Virus record (IMG/VR): IMGVR_UViG_3300042691_048283
Coordinates: 1 to 20,694 of that record
Length of the DNA stretch: 20,694 nucleotides
Strand: one strand, 5' to 3'
Source: a virus
A program made the position numbers and the translations under genes. How positions within the stretch are numbered: position 1 is the stretch's first letter; every line of letters starts with the position of its first letter. Under the pieces are notes generated by a model. It was not told the DNA's origin and made no database searches. It saw only the letters and a list, made by a program, of their open reading frames with translations. Below are positions 6,729 to 15,016 of this stretch, piece after piece.

Positions 6729-7700
6729 ATGGCCGTATCCCCCGGACTAAATACAGCAAATTGGAATAATCAAGCAGCATGGAATAATTCCAATATTGTA
6801 CTAAACACATACGGATTCGGCAATGTTACAAGCGTTGGTGGAAATGGAGGACCTAGTGCTTATGGAACATACGATCAAACAGGCAATGTTTATGAATGGG
6901 TAGGTGTAAATCCGGGAGCTACACCAGCAACAGTCAATGCTGTCTATAGAGGCGGAGCATGGAACACTAGCGTCAATAGTGCCGCGCCATACAACGGATT
7001 AACTGCTCAATTATCTAGATATTCTTATTTGGCTAGTTTTCGTAGAGCTTTTACAGGATTTCGAATCTCATCTTCACTTACAAATCCCACATATGGTAAT
7101 TTTGTTAATGTTGGTGATATAAATAATGCTTCGGATACTAATGGATACGGTAGTGTTTCTTATACTTATAGAATATCAACATTTCCAATAACTAATGATC
7201 AGTATGTAGAATTTTTAAACGCTATTGCTACAGCGTCATCTGGTTCGTTATTTTTAGTAACAACAGATGTAAGATATGGTATCGCTAGATCCGGAGTAGA
7301 AGGCAACTACGCATACTCTGTTAAAGCTAATATGGGTAATAAGCCTGTTGTATATGTTAACTGGTTCCAAGCCGCTAGATTCTGTAACTGGTTACATAAT
7401 GGTAGACCAATTGGCCCACAAAATAATAGTACTACAGAAGACGGCGCCTATACATTTACCGGAGCGGTAGATGGTAGAAATCAACCATTAATTCCAGCAA
7501 AGAATATTAATGCTTTATATTATATACCAACAGAAAATGAATGGTATAAAGCAGCATATTATAAAGGTGATAGCACAACTGCTGGATACTGGGACTACGC
7601 TACACAAACCGATAACATTATAGAGCTTCCTAACAAGCCAAGACCTTTTCCTATGCCTGTTAGAGCAAATGGTGTCGGAGATGGTCTTTACAATGGATCT
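6729..7700 (+). other. FGE/SUMF1-type module 1, halves in permuted order
   Basis: [12 protein letters not shown] (~46-57), RGGAW (~75) and GFR (~110), normally at the end of this domain, come first. They are followed by VGDINN (~128), [18 protein letters not shown], the [14 protein letters not shown] motif, [15 protein letters not shown] and YWDYATQ, which normally open it. The catalytic cysteine pair of formylglycine-generating enzymes is absent from the RGG-to-GFR segment, so binding rather than catalysis is expected. Confidence 0.8.
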
Positions 7701-10700
7701 CCTATATTTCCAACCCCCACTCCGACCAACACACCAACCAACACGCCAACCATTAGTATAACTCCAACCAACACCCCAACAATTAGTACAACCCCAACTA
7801 ATACTCCAACTCTTAGTGTTTCTCCAACCAATACTCCAACTATAAGTATTACTCCAACAAATACTCCAACAAAAACAACAACACCAACTAATACGCCTAC
7901 TCTTACGGTCACCCCCACACCTACAAGAGCAGTAGTAACTAATTTAGTTGCTCAACAGCGTCAGATTGCTGCTAGATATGGATTATCTGGCACTATAACT
8001 GGTGATGATATAAATACTATTAAATATTTAAGAAATGTTGAAAGAAACCGCGGATTTATTTTGGAATACCCAGAAACACCAACATTTAGAGATAGTTATG
8101 GTAAAGGAACATTTCCAAGATATTGTTTAGGAACGGAAAATAGAGCTAATTATACAAGTCCAACTGATAATTTTCATTACAAATGGATCGGTTCTCCTGT
8201 TCCTGGCGAAGGAGGAAGATGGGTATCTATTCCAGCAAGTGGTCATCCTTGGATTGGAACAATTAGATTAACAACATTACCACCATCACCACCACCCGCA
8301 CCAAGTCAGACACCAACAGCTTCTAGCACACCAATCCCACCCGCACCATTTCCTCCTGGTGTCAATAGAGCTAATTACATGAGAGGTGCTTCATGGAGCA
8401 CCTATTTCGTAACAACAGTTGGTAGTAATGGAGGACCAAGTTCTTATGGTACTTACGACCAAACAGGAAATATTTGGGAAATTGTGGAATCTGTAGATGT
8501 TCCACTAACTCAGAGGGTTGCAAGAGGTGGTGCTAATGGTAGTCCTCCGGATAGAATAACTTCTTTATACAGACAAGTTCTAGATAGCTCATTTAGAGGT
8601 GGCGGAACAGGATTAAGAATCGCCTCTAGAAATAATAGTATTAACTATCCTAATTTTGTTGTTGTTGGAAACCCAGGTAATATTAGCGATACCAGAACAG
8701 GATTTGGTTCTGTTAATTATACATACTATATCGGCAAGTATTCTGTTACAAATTGTGAATATGCTCACTTCCTAAATGCCGTTGCTAAAACTGATACTTA
8801 TGGCTTATTTAATGTTCCAGATGTCAAGATAAATTTAAGTGGCATAAGAAGAGTAGGAAATAGTGGTTCATATAAATATACTATTGAGGAAAACGCTGAC
8901 GATAAACCAGTAAACTTTATATCGTGGTTCCAAGCTGCAAGATACTGCAATTGGCTTCACAACGGCAAACCAGAAGGTTTACAAAATTCTTCCACAACAG
9001 AAGATGGAGCATATACACTAAATGGAATTATTAGTGGAAGCAGAGTAAGTAAAAACTTAACAGCTCTTTATTACATACCAACTGAAAATGAATGGTATAA
9101 GGCTGCTTATTATCAAAACGGTGCTGTAAATAATAATTATTATCTATATGCAACTCAAAGCGACTCTCCTCCACAAATAGCTAATTGTGATACTAATGGT
9201 GATGCTTTATACCGAACCGGTTATTATTGCGCCGATGTTTCTATGTGTCCACAAGGAACTCTATGGACACCAAGAGAAAAATCCAGAGATTGGCACGAAG
9301 TAGCATCGTCTAATAGTGGTCAAGTTCTTGTTGCCGCCGCTAATAATGATTTCTTATATATAAGTAATGATTATGGCGTTTCGTGGACACCGAGAGCATT
9401 CTCGAATACATGGCGTAGCGTTGCTGTATCATCTGATGGAACAACAATGGCTGCTGTAACATCAGCTAGTGTTCTTGATAGAATATACATTAGTAGAGAT
9501 AGTGGTGTCACATGGACTCCAAAAGCAGTTAATAGAGCATGGCGCAGCATATCCATGTCGGGCGATGGAAGAAGAATCGCAACAACAACAAATATTAATG
9601 GACAAATATTTATTAGCTCTAATTTTGGAGAAACATGGTTACCTACTGGACCATTTAAAAATTGGCAAACTGTAACTGTTTCTGCTGATGGATCAACTAT
9701 TGTAGCCCTTGAACAAAATGGTCAAATATATATTAGCACAAATGGTGGAGCAACATGGGTTGCTAGAGAACAGAGCAGAGACTATAGATACGCAGCTATT
9801 TCAGCAGATGGTTCAGTTATAGCAGTTACAGCCCTAAGAGATCAAGTGTACATTAGTAGAGACAGGGGTACTACATGGACAACATTGCCAATTGGTATTA
9901 GACCATGGGTTGGAATTGGAATGTCTCAAAACGCATCAGTTATTTTAGCATTAGCTTATGGACAACAGCCATGGTTAAGCTTAGACTCTGGAGTAACATG
10001 GAGCAACGAACAGATAACAAATCTGTGGAGAAATGCCAGTGTATCGGGCAATGGAAATAGATTATCTATAACTTCTGGCGATGGTAATATATATACAGCT
10101 TATTGTTTACCAATTACTCCAACTCCAACAGCATCTCCAGCTGCAAGCCCAACACCTACTTCAACAGTGACTCCTACAGTAACATCCACTGCTACTCCAA
10201 CAACTACCGCAACGAACACGCCAACTACTACTCCAACAACTACTATAACAGCAACACCAACCTCTACCGTAACTCCTACAGCAACAACGACACCCACAAC
10301 CACACCCACAAACACAACAACACCTACGAATACAGTTTCTCCTACCGTCACCTCTAGTTTGACTCCAACTCCGACTAACACTCCAACTGTTACTCCGACC
10401 GTTCCTGTTGTAAACGCTGCTAATCACAGTCTATGCGGCGACTGGGATGGATTCAATGGTAACGTAACAACCGTTGGTAGTAACGGCGGTCCAAGCGCAT
10501 ATGGAACTTATGATCAAACAGGAAACATATATGAATGGAATGATTTAGATGGAGCAACATCTCTAGATAGTCCGACCTCCTCAAGTAAAGGAATAAGAGG
10601 TGGACACTGGGCCTTTGGTGCTTCAACATCATTGCAAAGAAATGAAGTTTCTAATTATAATATTAGAAATAATAATACTGGATTTAGAGTAGTATCATCT

Positions 10701-13655
10701 GATAATCCATGGAATTTTTCTAATTTTGTAACAGTTGGAGATATTAATAACACAGCCGATTCTAATAGTGGTTATGGAGCAGTATCATACAACTATAGAA
10801 TATCTATATATCCTGTTACGGTTTGTGAATATACTGATTTCTTAAATGCTATAGCCGCAACAGACACATATTCGCTATACGACACCAGAATGGCGGACCA
10901 AAGATGTGGTATTATTAGAACAGGAACATCTGGATCTTACTCGTATTCAGTTAGAGGATCTTATGGCAATAAACCAATGATATGGGTATCATGGTTTGAC
11001 GCCGCTAGGTATTGTAACTGGCTTCATAACGGTAAGCCAGCTGGTAATCAAGACGAAAACTCAACTGAGCAAGGACCATACTCATTAAATGGAGTAACAA
11101 GCGGACCGGCTCCAAATAGAAATCCTTTCGCATCATATTTTGTGCCAACAGAAAACGAATGGTATAAAGCTGCTTACTACAAAGGATCTGGCACTAATGC
11201 TGGATATTGGACATTTGCAACTCAAAGCGATAACTCACCAACTTGCGTTCAAGCTAATACGAACGGAGACGGACCAATTGGATCGCAATATATTTGCAAC
11301 CCAATATTTGTTCCATCTCCAACTCCAACAAATACACCCACTTTAACAGTAACTCCTACAGTTACTAGTACATCAACAACAACTCCAACAAATACCCCGA
11401 CTAACACGGTAACTCCTACCAACACCTCAACTTCTACAGTAACCCCCACAGCAACTGTAACACCTACAGCAACCACAACAAATACTCCGACTTCAACAGC
11501 CACAAGCACACCAACTAATACTCCAACAGCTACAAACACACCAACTGCTACTCCAACAACAACAGTTACCCCAACAAATACATCTACTCCCACAGTTACT
11601 CCAACAAATACTAGAACTCCAACACCTACCCCAGCACCACTATTAAATACTGCGTTTACTATTGGTTATAATTTAAATGGACAGCTCGGTAACGGAACAA
11701 CAAATAGTGCATCAGCCCCACTATTAATTGATTTCGGAAAACAAATTATGGATATTGCAAATGGCTGGGATCATACACTAGCCGTAGCAACCGACGGAAC
11801 ATTGTGGGCTTGGGGCGCTAACACGAGTAGCCAACTCGGAGATGGAACAACAACCTCAGCATTTAGGCCAAAACAGATTGGCACAGACTCTACTTGGGTG
11901 TCGGTCGCTGCTGGTAGAGGATCATCGTATGCTATAAAATCAGATGGTACGCTATGGGCATGGGGAGCAAATGCCAATGGTCAATTAGGAATAAATAATA
12001 GATTAACAGCCACTGTTCCAACTCTAGTAACCGGAACGGGATATAGCTCAGGATGGACACAAATATCTGCTGGTGAATACCACGTAGCGGGTATTATTAA
12101 TAATAGTTCTTTATGGTGCTGGGGATTAAATGGAAATGGTCAATTAGGAGATGGTACAACAAGTCTTAAACAAATTCCGACCAGAATAAACATGCCCAAC
12201 AATGGAGCTGTAACACATGTTTCTGCCGGAAACGTACACACACTAGCTATATCTAGTGGAGTTCTATACTCATGGGGTAACAATACATCTGGTCAATTAG
12301 GAAATAATTCAAGAACAAATAGTCTAGTTCCAGTCCTAGTCAATTCTCAACAGTCTTGGACAACAACAGCAGCCGGATCGTTGTCTTCTTATGCTATTAA
12401 TAGTAATAATATGTTATATGTTTTCGGATCAGGAGACAATGGTAAATTAGGTAATAATAGTACCGGAATAGTATTGGTTCCAACACCACTATCTGGATCT
12501 AATTGGGTCTCGGTTTGGGCAAAGCAAAATAATGCCGGAGCTATTCAATCTAATGGATCTCTCTGGATTTGGGGCGATAACTCTCAAGGTCAGGTTGGAG
12601 ACGACTCTGCTCCTTTTGATCGCTTAACACCAACATTAATTGCGGACTCTCAGAGTCTAAAAGTTGTTTTTGGAAATCTTCACACTTCATTTATAAGAAG
12701 AGTATCTAGAATTGCTCCTAGTCCAACACCAACCTCTACAACAACTCCGACGCCAACCAATACACCTCAGCCAGCGTCCGCAACAACATTATTTAATAAA
12801 GCATCTTGGGCAAGTATTGTTCCACAGCCATATAGAGGGTACTTGGATCAAGCTGCTGATAGATGGAATAACTATATTAACTATAGAGATGATGTTAGAA
12901 ATCTTATAGTAACTCAATTAACAGGTTTTAGTAATTGGAGAGGATTATCGTTAGCTAGTTATAATCCAACAACAGATAATACAGCATCATGGATAGCGGC
13001 TTGTGGACCGAATCAGATCGTTGATATAAATGGAACAGGGGTTCCAGCAGTATGGATACAACCTCTGGACTTTAATGTTTATGTAAATTTACGATATCAA
13101 AACTCATTTAGCGCTGCCGATTGGGTAAATATTATGACCCATGAACTTGGTCATGCTTTAGGCATAGGAACATTCTGGCAAAATAATACAACTATTATAC
13201 AGTTTGGAGGTGTTCCACCAACAAATAATTTTCTAAGTGGATCAGCTTACACAATAACACAAAATACTTATAATTCATTAACCAGCACAACAAGAACATT
13301 GGTTCCTCTAGAAAGTACCGGTGGGGCAGGAACAGCATCGGGACATTGGGAAGATAGTTTCAGATCATCATCAGCCCCCGGATCTTTGGGACAAAACTAT
13401 ATCGGGGTTTCTGATGAATTAATGGTTGGATACATTTCTCCGGGCAGTAGAAGAGTTTTGAGTCAGCTTAGTCTAAAGTGTTTAACAGATTTTGGATTTC
13501 AAGAGAGAAATCCAGGAGCATCCGAAGGAAATCCTGTTTTAGCTTCTAATATTATTGCTATGAGCCAAGCATCTAATGATATTATTAGATTAGATTGTTG
13601 CTTAGATAAAACTATTAAAGATATCAAAAATCTTGGAACACTTAAATTAGATTAA
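6729..13655 (+). CDS. Giant modular virion protein: FGE-type modules, two beta-propellers, metalloprotease; 2308 aa
   Basis: The start is fixed by AAGGAG (6716-6721) 7 nt upstream. Order by residue: FGE/SUMF1-type module 1 (1-324), PT linker (325-399), unknown globular segment (400-517), Pro-rich linker (518-543), FGE-type module 2 (544-838), Asp-box propeller (839-1126), PT linker (1127-1225), FGE-type module 3 (1226-1525), PT linker (1526-1635), RCC1 propeller (1636-1994), short PT linker (1995-2018), leishmanolysin-like protease (2019-~2270) and a C-terminal tail. There is no signal peptide, as expected for a virion component. The binding modules and protease suggest a host-surface adhesin or tail fibre that can cleave a surface protein. 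It lies between the sigma/TerS-like genes and the packaging genes. The PT linkers match those of the fibre-like genes at 2-4723, suggesting a shared set of surface proteins. Confidence 0.85.
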   Translation: MAVSPGLNTANWNNQAAWNNSNIVLNTYGFGNVTSVGGNGGPSAYGTYDQTGNVYEWVGVNPGATPATVNAVYRGGAWNTSVNSAAPYNGLTAQLSRYSYLASFRRAFTGFRISSSLTNPTYGNFVNVGDINNASDTNGYGSVSYTYRISTFPITNDQYVEFLNAIATASSGSLFLVTTDVRYGIARSGVEGNYAYSVKANMGNKPVVYVNWFQAARFCNWLHNGRPIGPQNNSTTEDGAYTFTGAVDGRNQPLIPAKNINALYYIPTENEWYKAAYYKGDSTTAGYWDYATQTDNIIELPNKPRPFPMPVRANGVGDGLYNGSPIFPTPTPTNTPTNTPTISITPTNTPTISTTPTNTPTLSVSPTNTPTISITPTNTPTKTTTPTNTPTLTVTPTPTRAVVTNLVAQQRQIAARYGLSGTITGDDINTIKYLRNVERNRGFILEYPETPTFRDSYGKGTFPRYCLGTENRANYTSPTDNFHYKWIGSPVPGEGGRWVSIPASGHPWIGTIRLTTLPPSPPPAPSQTPTASSTPIPPAPFPPGVNRANYMRGASWSTYFVTTVGSNGGPSSYGTYDQTGNIWEIVESVDVPLTQRVARGGANGSPPDRITSLYRQVLDSSFRGGGTGLRIASRNNSINYPNFVVVGNPGNISDTRTGFGSVNYTYYIGKYSVTNCEYAHFLNAVAKTDTYGLFNVPDVKINLSGIRRVGNSGSYKYTIEENADDKPVNFISWFQAARYCNWLHNGKPEGLQNSSTTEDGAYTLNGIISGSRVSKNLTALYYIPTENEWYKAAYYQNGAVNNNYYLYATQSDSPPQIANCDTNGDALYRTGYYCADVSMCPQGTLWTPREKSRDWHEVASSNSGQVLVAAANNDFLYISNDYGVSWTPRAFSNTWRSVAVSSDGTTMAAVTSASVLDRIYISRDSGVTWTPKAVNRAWRSISMSGDGRRIATTTNINGQIFISSNFGETWLPTGPFKNWQTVTVSADGSTIVALEQNGQIYISTNGGATWVAREQSRDYRYAAISADGSVIAVTALRDQVYISRDRGTTWTTLPIGIRPWVGIGMSQNASVILALAYGQQPWLSLDSGVTWSNEQITNLWRNASVSGNGNRLSITSGDGNIYTAYCLPITPTPTASPAASPTPTSTVTPTVTSTATPTTTATNTPTTTPTTTITATPTSTVTPTATTTPTTTPTNTTTPTNTVSPTVTSSLTPTPTNTPTVTPTVPVVNAANHSLCGDWDGFNGNVTTVGSNGGPSAYGTYDQTGNIYEWNDLDGATSLDSPTSSSKGIRGGHWAFGASTSLQRNEVSNYNIRNNNTGFRVVSSDNPWNFSNFVTVGDINNTADSNSGYGAVSYNYRISIYPVTVCEYTDFLNAIAATDTYSLYDTRMADQRCGIIRTGTSGSYSYSVRGSYGNKPMIWVSWFDAARYCNWLHNGKPAGNQDENSTEQGPYSLNGVTSGPAPNRNPFASYFVPTENEWYKAAYYKGSGTNAGYWTFATQSDNSPTCVQANTNGDGPIGSQYICNPIFVPSPTPTNTPTLTVTPTVTSTSTTTPTNTPTNTVTPTNTSTSTVTPTATVTPTATTTNTPTSTATSTPTNTPTATNTPTATPTTTVTPTNTSTPTVTPTNTRTPTPTPAPLLNTAFTIGYNLNGQLGNGTTNSASAPLLIDFGKQIMDIANGWDHTLAVATDGTLWAWGANTSSQLGDGTTTSAFRPKQIGTDSTWVSVAAGRGSSYAIKSDGTLWAWGANANGQLGINNRLTATVPTLVTGTGYSSGWTQISAGEYHVAGIINNSSLWCWGLNGNGQLGDGTTSLKQIPTRINMPNNGAVTHVSAGNVHTLAISSGVLYSWGNNTSGQLGNNSRTNSLVPVLVNSQQSWTTTAAGSLSSYAINSNNMLYVFGSGDNGKLGNNSTGIVLVPTPLSGSNWVSVWAKQNNAGAIQSNGSLWIWGDNSQGQVGDDSAPFDRLTPTLIADSQSLKVVFGNLHTSFIRRVSRIAPSPTPTSTTTPTPTNTPQPASATTLFNKASWASIVPQPYRGYLDQAADRWNNYINYRDDVRNLIVTQLTGFSNWRGLSLASYNPTTDNTASWIAACGPNQIVDINGTGVPAVWIQPLDFNVYVNLRYQNSFSAADWVNIMTHELGHALGIGTFWQNNTTIIQFGGVPPTNNFLSGSAYTITQNTYNSLTSTTRTLVPLESTGGAGTASGHWEDSFRSSSAPGSLGQNYIGVSDELMVGYISPGSRRVLSQLSLKCLTDFGFQERNPGASEGNPVLASNIIAMSQASNDIIRLDCCLDKTIKDIKNLGTLKLD
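7701..7925 (+). repeat. PT linker 1 with 10-residue (30-bp) repeats
   Basis: About six units of the type TPTNTPTxSx are present. Codons differ between units while the amino acids are kept. Confidence 0.85.
8358..9240 (+). other. FGE/SUMF1-type module 2, halves in permuted order
   Basis: It starts with [16 protein letters not shown] and [11 protein letters not shown], then RGGAN and GLRIAS. These are followed by [57 protein letters not shown] and YATQSD. The order matches modules 1 and 3. The RGG-to-GLR stretch differs strongly from theirs. Confidence 0.8.
9241..10106 (+). other. Asp-box (BNR/Ycf48-like) seven-bladed beta-propeller
   Basis: Six clear Asp boxes of form YIS-x-D-x-G-x-TW recur about every 40 residues (~877 to ~1088), each followed by a W-R-x-hydrophobic and S-x-DG pattern. 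A seventh strand set is supplied by the leading GTLWTPR and the final [10 protein letters not shown], a usual ring closure. This fold is typical of sialidase- and Vps10-like binding propellers. Sialidase active-site arginines were not identified. Confidence 0.75.
10107..10400 (+). repeat. PT linker 2, about 98 residues
   Basis: Almost only Pro, Thr, Ser, Ala, Val and Asn are present (TPT, TVT, TNTPT units). The opposite strand reads as open VGVGV frames, which are not genes. Confidence 0.85.
10404..11300 (+). other. FGE/SUMF1-type module 3, halves in permuted order
   Basis: It starts [38 protein letters not shown] and GFRVVS. These are followed by [59 protein letters not shown] and YWTFATQSD. 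It is the closest of the three to free-standing FGE-type proteins known from planctomycetes and cyanobacteria, but with the two halves swapped. Confidence 0.8.
11301..11634 (+). repeat. PT linker 3, about 110 residues
   Basis: TPTNTPT, TVTPT and TATPT units run without interruption between module 3 and the RCC1 propeller. Confidence 0.85.
11634..12713 (+). other. RCC1-type seven-bladed beta-propeller
   Basis: Seven G-x-N-x-x-GQLG-type signatures are present ([78 protein letters not shown]). Each is preceded by a G-x-LWxWG strand and a V-x-AG-x-x-H/S-x-A-I motif. This makes a complete ring. RCC1 propellers bind proteins or DNA; here an adhesin role is inferred. Confidence 0.8.
12783..13540 (+). 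other. Leishmanolysin-like (peptidase M8-type) zinc metalloprotease domain
   Basis: [10 protein letters not shown] at 2138-2147 is the HExxHxxGxx zincin motif. VPLE, then a [12 protein letters not shown] segment, gives a plausible third zinc ligand at His2206. DELMVG supplies a Met-turn candidate at Met2232. [12 protein letters not shown] closes the domain as in M8-like proteins. All key residues appear present, so it is probably active. It could trim host surface proteins during infection or mature the virion fibre. Confidence 0.8.
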
Positions 13656-13661
13656 ATCTAA
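13647..13661. repeat. 15-nt palindrome at stop/start junction
   Basis: TTAGATT-A-AATCTAA is a perfect inverted repeat. It covers the stop codon of the giant gene and the first base of the HNH start codon. It may fold as a short hairpin over the HNH start, or serve as a protein site. Confidence 0.5.
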
Positions 13662-13927
13662 TGAGAAATTATAATGATAAATCTTATACTCTATGGCGTA
13701 AAGCTATAAGAGTAAGAGATAAACATATGTGCCAATGGCCTAATTGTTTATCTAAAAAATATCTACAAGTTCATCATATATTACCATGGAGTCAATATCC
13801 TGGATTACGATACCATATAGATAATGGTATTACTCTATGTAAATTTCATCATAATTTTATTAAAAATGATGAAACTAGCTATGCAAATTTATTTTTGAAC
13901 TTATTATATAAGAAGAAAGCAGAATAA
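13661..13927 (+). CDS. HNH endonuclease, 88 aa
   Basis: The product is a compact HNH protein: zinc knuckle C24-x4-C29, catalytic pair in VHHILPW (H38, H39), an Asn in the DNGITLC segment, C60 and H63-H64 (LCKFHHN). Its length fits free-standing phage HNH nucleases, which in many phages lie beside terminase genes and help cut DNA during packaging. The start lies 5 nt after the giant gene stop with no Shine-Dalgarno sequence, so translation is probably coupled. A homing role is the alternative, but no disrupted neighbour gene is seen. Confidence 0.85.
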   Translation: MRNYNDKSYTLWRKAIRVRDKHMCQWPNCLSKKYLQVHHILPWSQYPGLRYHIDNGITLCKFHHNFIKNDETSYANLFLNLLYKKKAE

Positions 13928-13943
13928 GGATAAGGAGTAACAA

Positions 13944-14543
13944 ATGAAACTAGATCAACAAATAACTATCTACCCACCACCGTATACTGATGCTTCGAAT
14001 AAATTAGTAACACCGGATCCTATAGTTCTAGACTCTCTTGATGTAATATACTCTGATTACCCAAGTAAAAAGTTATACTATGTAAGAATTGATAGAATAC
14101 CAAATCCAGTTTATTTATTTACTAATGAAAACTATGATAATGCCGGAATAATAACAAGAGAGGTCGGAGAAATTAAACTAAAAGAGATAATTGGGAATAA
14201 TCCCGAAAAATTTCTTAGAAGTTTATTTCCCAAAACACTGGAAGAACATCCGAATGGCCCAGGCTCTATTCTTAGTTCCATGATCAAAACTCTTGGTATA
14301 GTTATGACCGCAGGATGTTCGTGTCGTCAACACGCTATAGAAATGAATGAGAAAGGTAACGATTGGTGCGAAGCTAATATTGATACTATTGTTGGTTGGT
14401 TAAGAACAGAAGCCAAGAAACGCAGTTTGCCATTTATTGATGCTATAGGCAAGTTGATGGTTGCGAGAGCTATTAAAAAATCTCGCAGATTATTAGCTAA
14501 TCAACCAGTTCCGGTAAACGACGAAGAATTAGATAATATGTAA
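13944..14543 (+). CDS. Phage protein with CxC / WCxxN motif, 199 aa, unknown function
   Basis: AAGGAG (13932-13937) lies 6 nt before the ATG. The N-terminal ~90 residues are beta-like and polar. Residues ~123-165 carry the striking block AGCSCRQHAIEMNEKG, DWCEANIDTIVGWL and EAKKRSLPF, with C125, C127, H130 and C142 placed to bind a metal. The block is followed by a helical C-terminus with RAIKKSRRLL. I do not recognise a named family. Its stop overlaps the start of the ERCC4-type nuclease gene (TAATG), tying it to the nuclease and terminase genes. A role in DNA processing or packaging is inferred from position only. Confidence 0.7.
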   Translation: MKLDQQITIYPPPYTDASNKLVTPDPIVLDSLDVIYSDYPSKKLYYVRIDRIPNPVYLFTNENYDNAGIITREVGEIKLKEIIGNNPEKFLRSLFPKTLEEHPNGPGSILSSMIKTLGIVMTAGCSCRQHAIEMNEKGNDWCEANIDTIVGWLRTEAKKRSLPFIDAIGKLMVARAIKKSRRLLANQPVPVNDEELDNM

Positions 14544-15016
14544 TGAATTTAAATGATTTCACTATAATAGTAGATACCAGAGAACAAAAACCCTGGGATC
14601 TGGATCATCGCTCCATAGCCTCCAGAAAATTAGACACCGGAGACTATAGTGTCGAAGGACTAGAAAATATATTTGCTATAGAAAGAAAACAAAGTGTAAG
14701 TGAAATTGCTAATAATATTACAGAAAAAAGATTTGTTGATGTATTGGAAAGATTACAAAAAATACCGCATAGATTTATCTTATTAGAGTTTACACTCAAT
14801 AATGTGCTAGACTATCCTATAGGTTCGACTGTTCCAAAAAAACTATGGAGCAGCATCAGAATCACTGGTAAATATATCTTAAAATATCTTACAGAAATTA
14901 ATATCAAATATGGAATACACACCATCTATTGTGGCAATAGAGAAAATGCCGAAATTGTTGCTTTATCTATAATGAGAAGAATGGTAGAACTATATGGCAA
15001 CGGCAAACAACTTTAA
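14543..15016 (+). CDS. ERCC4/XPF-type nuclease, 157 aa
   Basis: The N-terminus carries the ERCC4 nuclease signature: VDTREQKPW with D11, LDTGDYSVEG with D34, and IERKQSVSEI with E47-R48-K49. These are the metal-binding and catalytic residues of the XPF fold. The rest of the domain follows, with an R-x-x-x-x-LERLQ helix and FILLEF strand. There is no obvious C-terminal helix-hairpin-helix DNA-binding domain, so specificity may come from a partner. It overlaps the preceding gene by one base of stop/start and the terL start by 23 nt. It could resolve branched replicative DNA before packaging, as endonuclease VII does in T4. That function is inferred. Confidence 0.85.
   Translation: MNLNDFTIIVDTREQKPWDLDHRSIASRKLDTGDYSVEGLENIFAIERKQSVSEIANNITEKRFVDVLERLQKIPHRFILLEFTLNNVLDYPIGSTVPKKLWSSIRITGKYILKYLTEINIKYGIHTIYCGNRENAEIVALSIMRRMVELYGNGKQL

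Noticed and set aside
7715-7915. 30-bp periodic repeats that might suggest a CRISPR array
   Set aside because: The repeats are contiguous, degenerate at third positions, contain no spacers and are in frame within a coding linker.
7688-7918. Minus-strand open frames rich in VGVLVGV opposite PT linkers (also around 3310-3759, 3949-4185, 10100-10381, 11249-11593)
   Set aside because: They are complements of Pro/Thr codon repeats in well-supported plus-strand genes and have no ribosome-binding sites.
10039-10051. GTGTAT copy inside the giant gene
   Set aside because: Far from any start codon and its downstream half (CGGGCAA) does not match the other copies.
6729-11300. Active formylglycine-generating enzyme or sulfatase-modifying function
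   Set aside because: The catalytic cysteines expected between RGG and GFR are missing in all three copies; only the fold is supported.
13661-13927. HNH gene as a homing endonuclease in an intron or intein
   Set aside because: Neighbouring genes are intact, with no split terL or group I intron sequence; a packaging-associated HNH is simpler.
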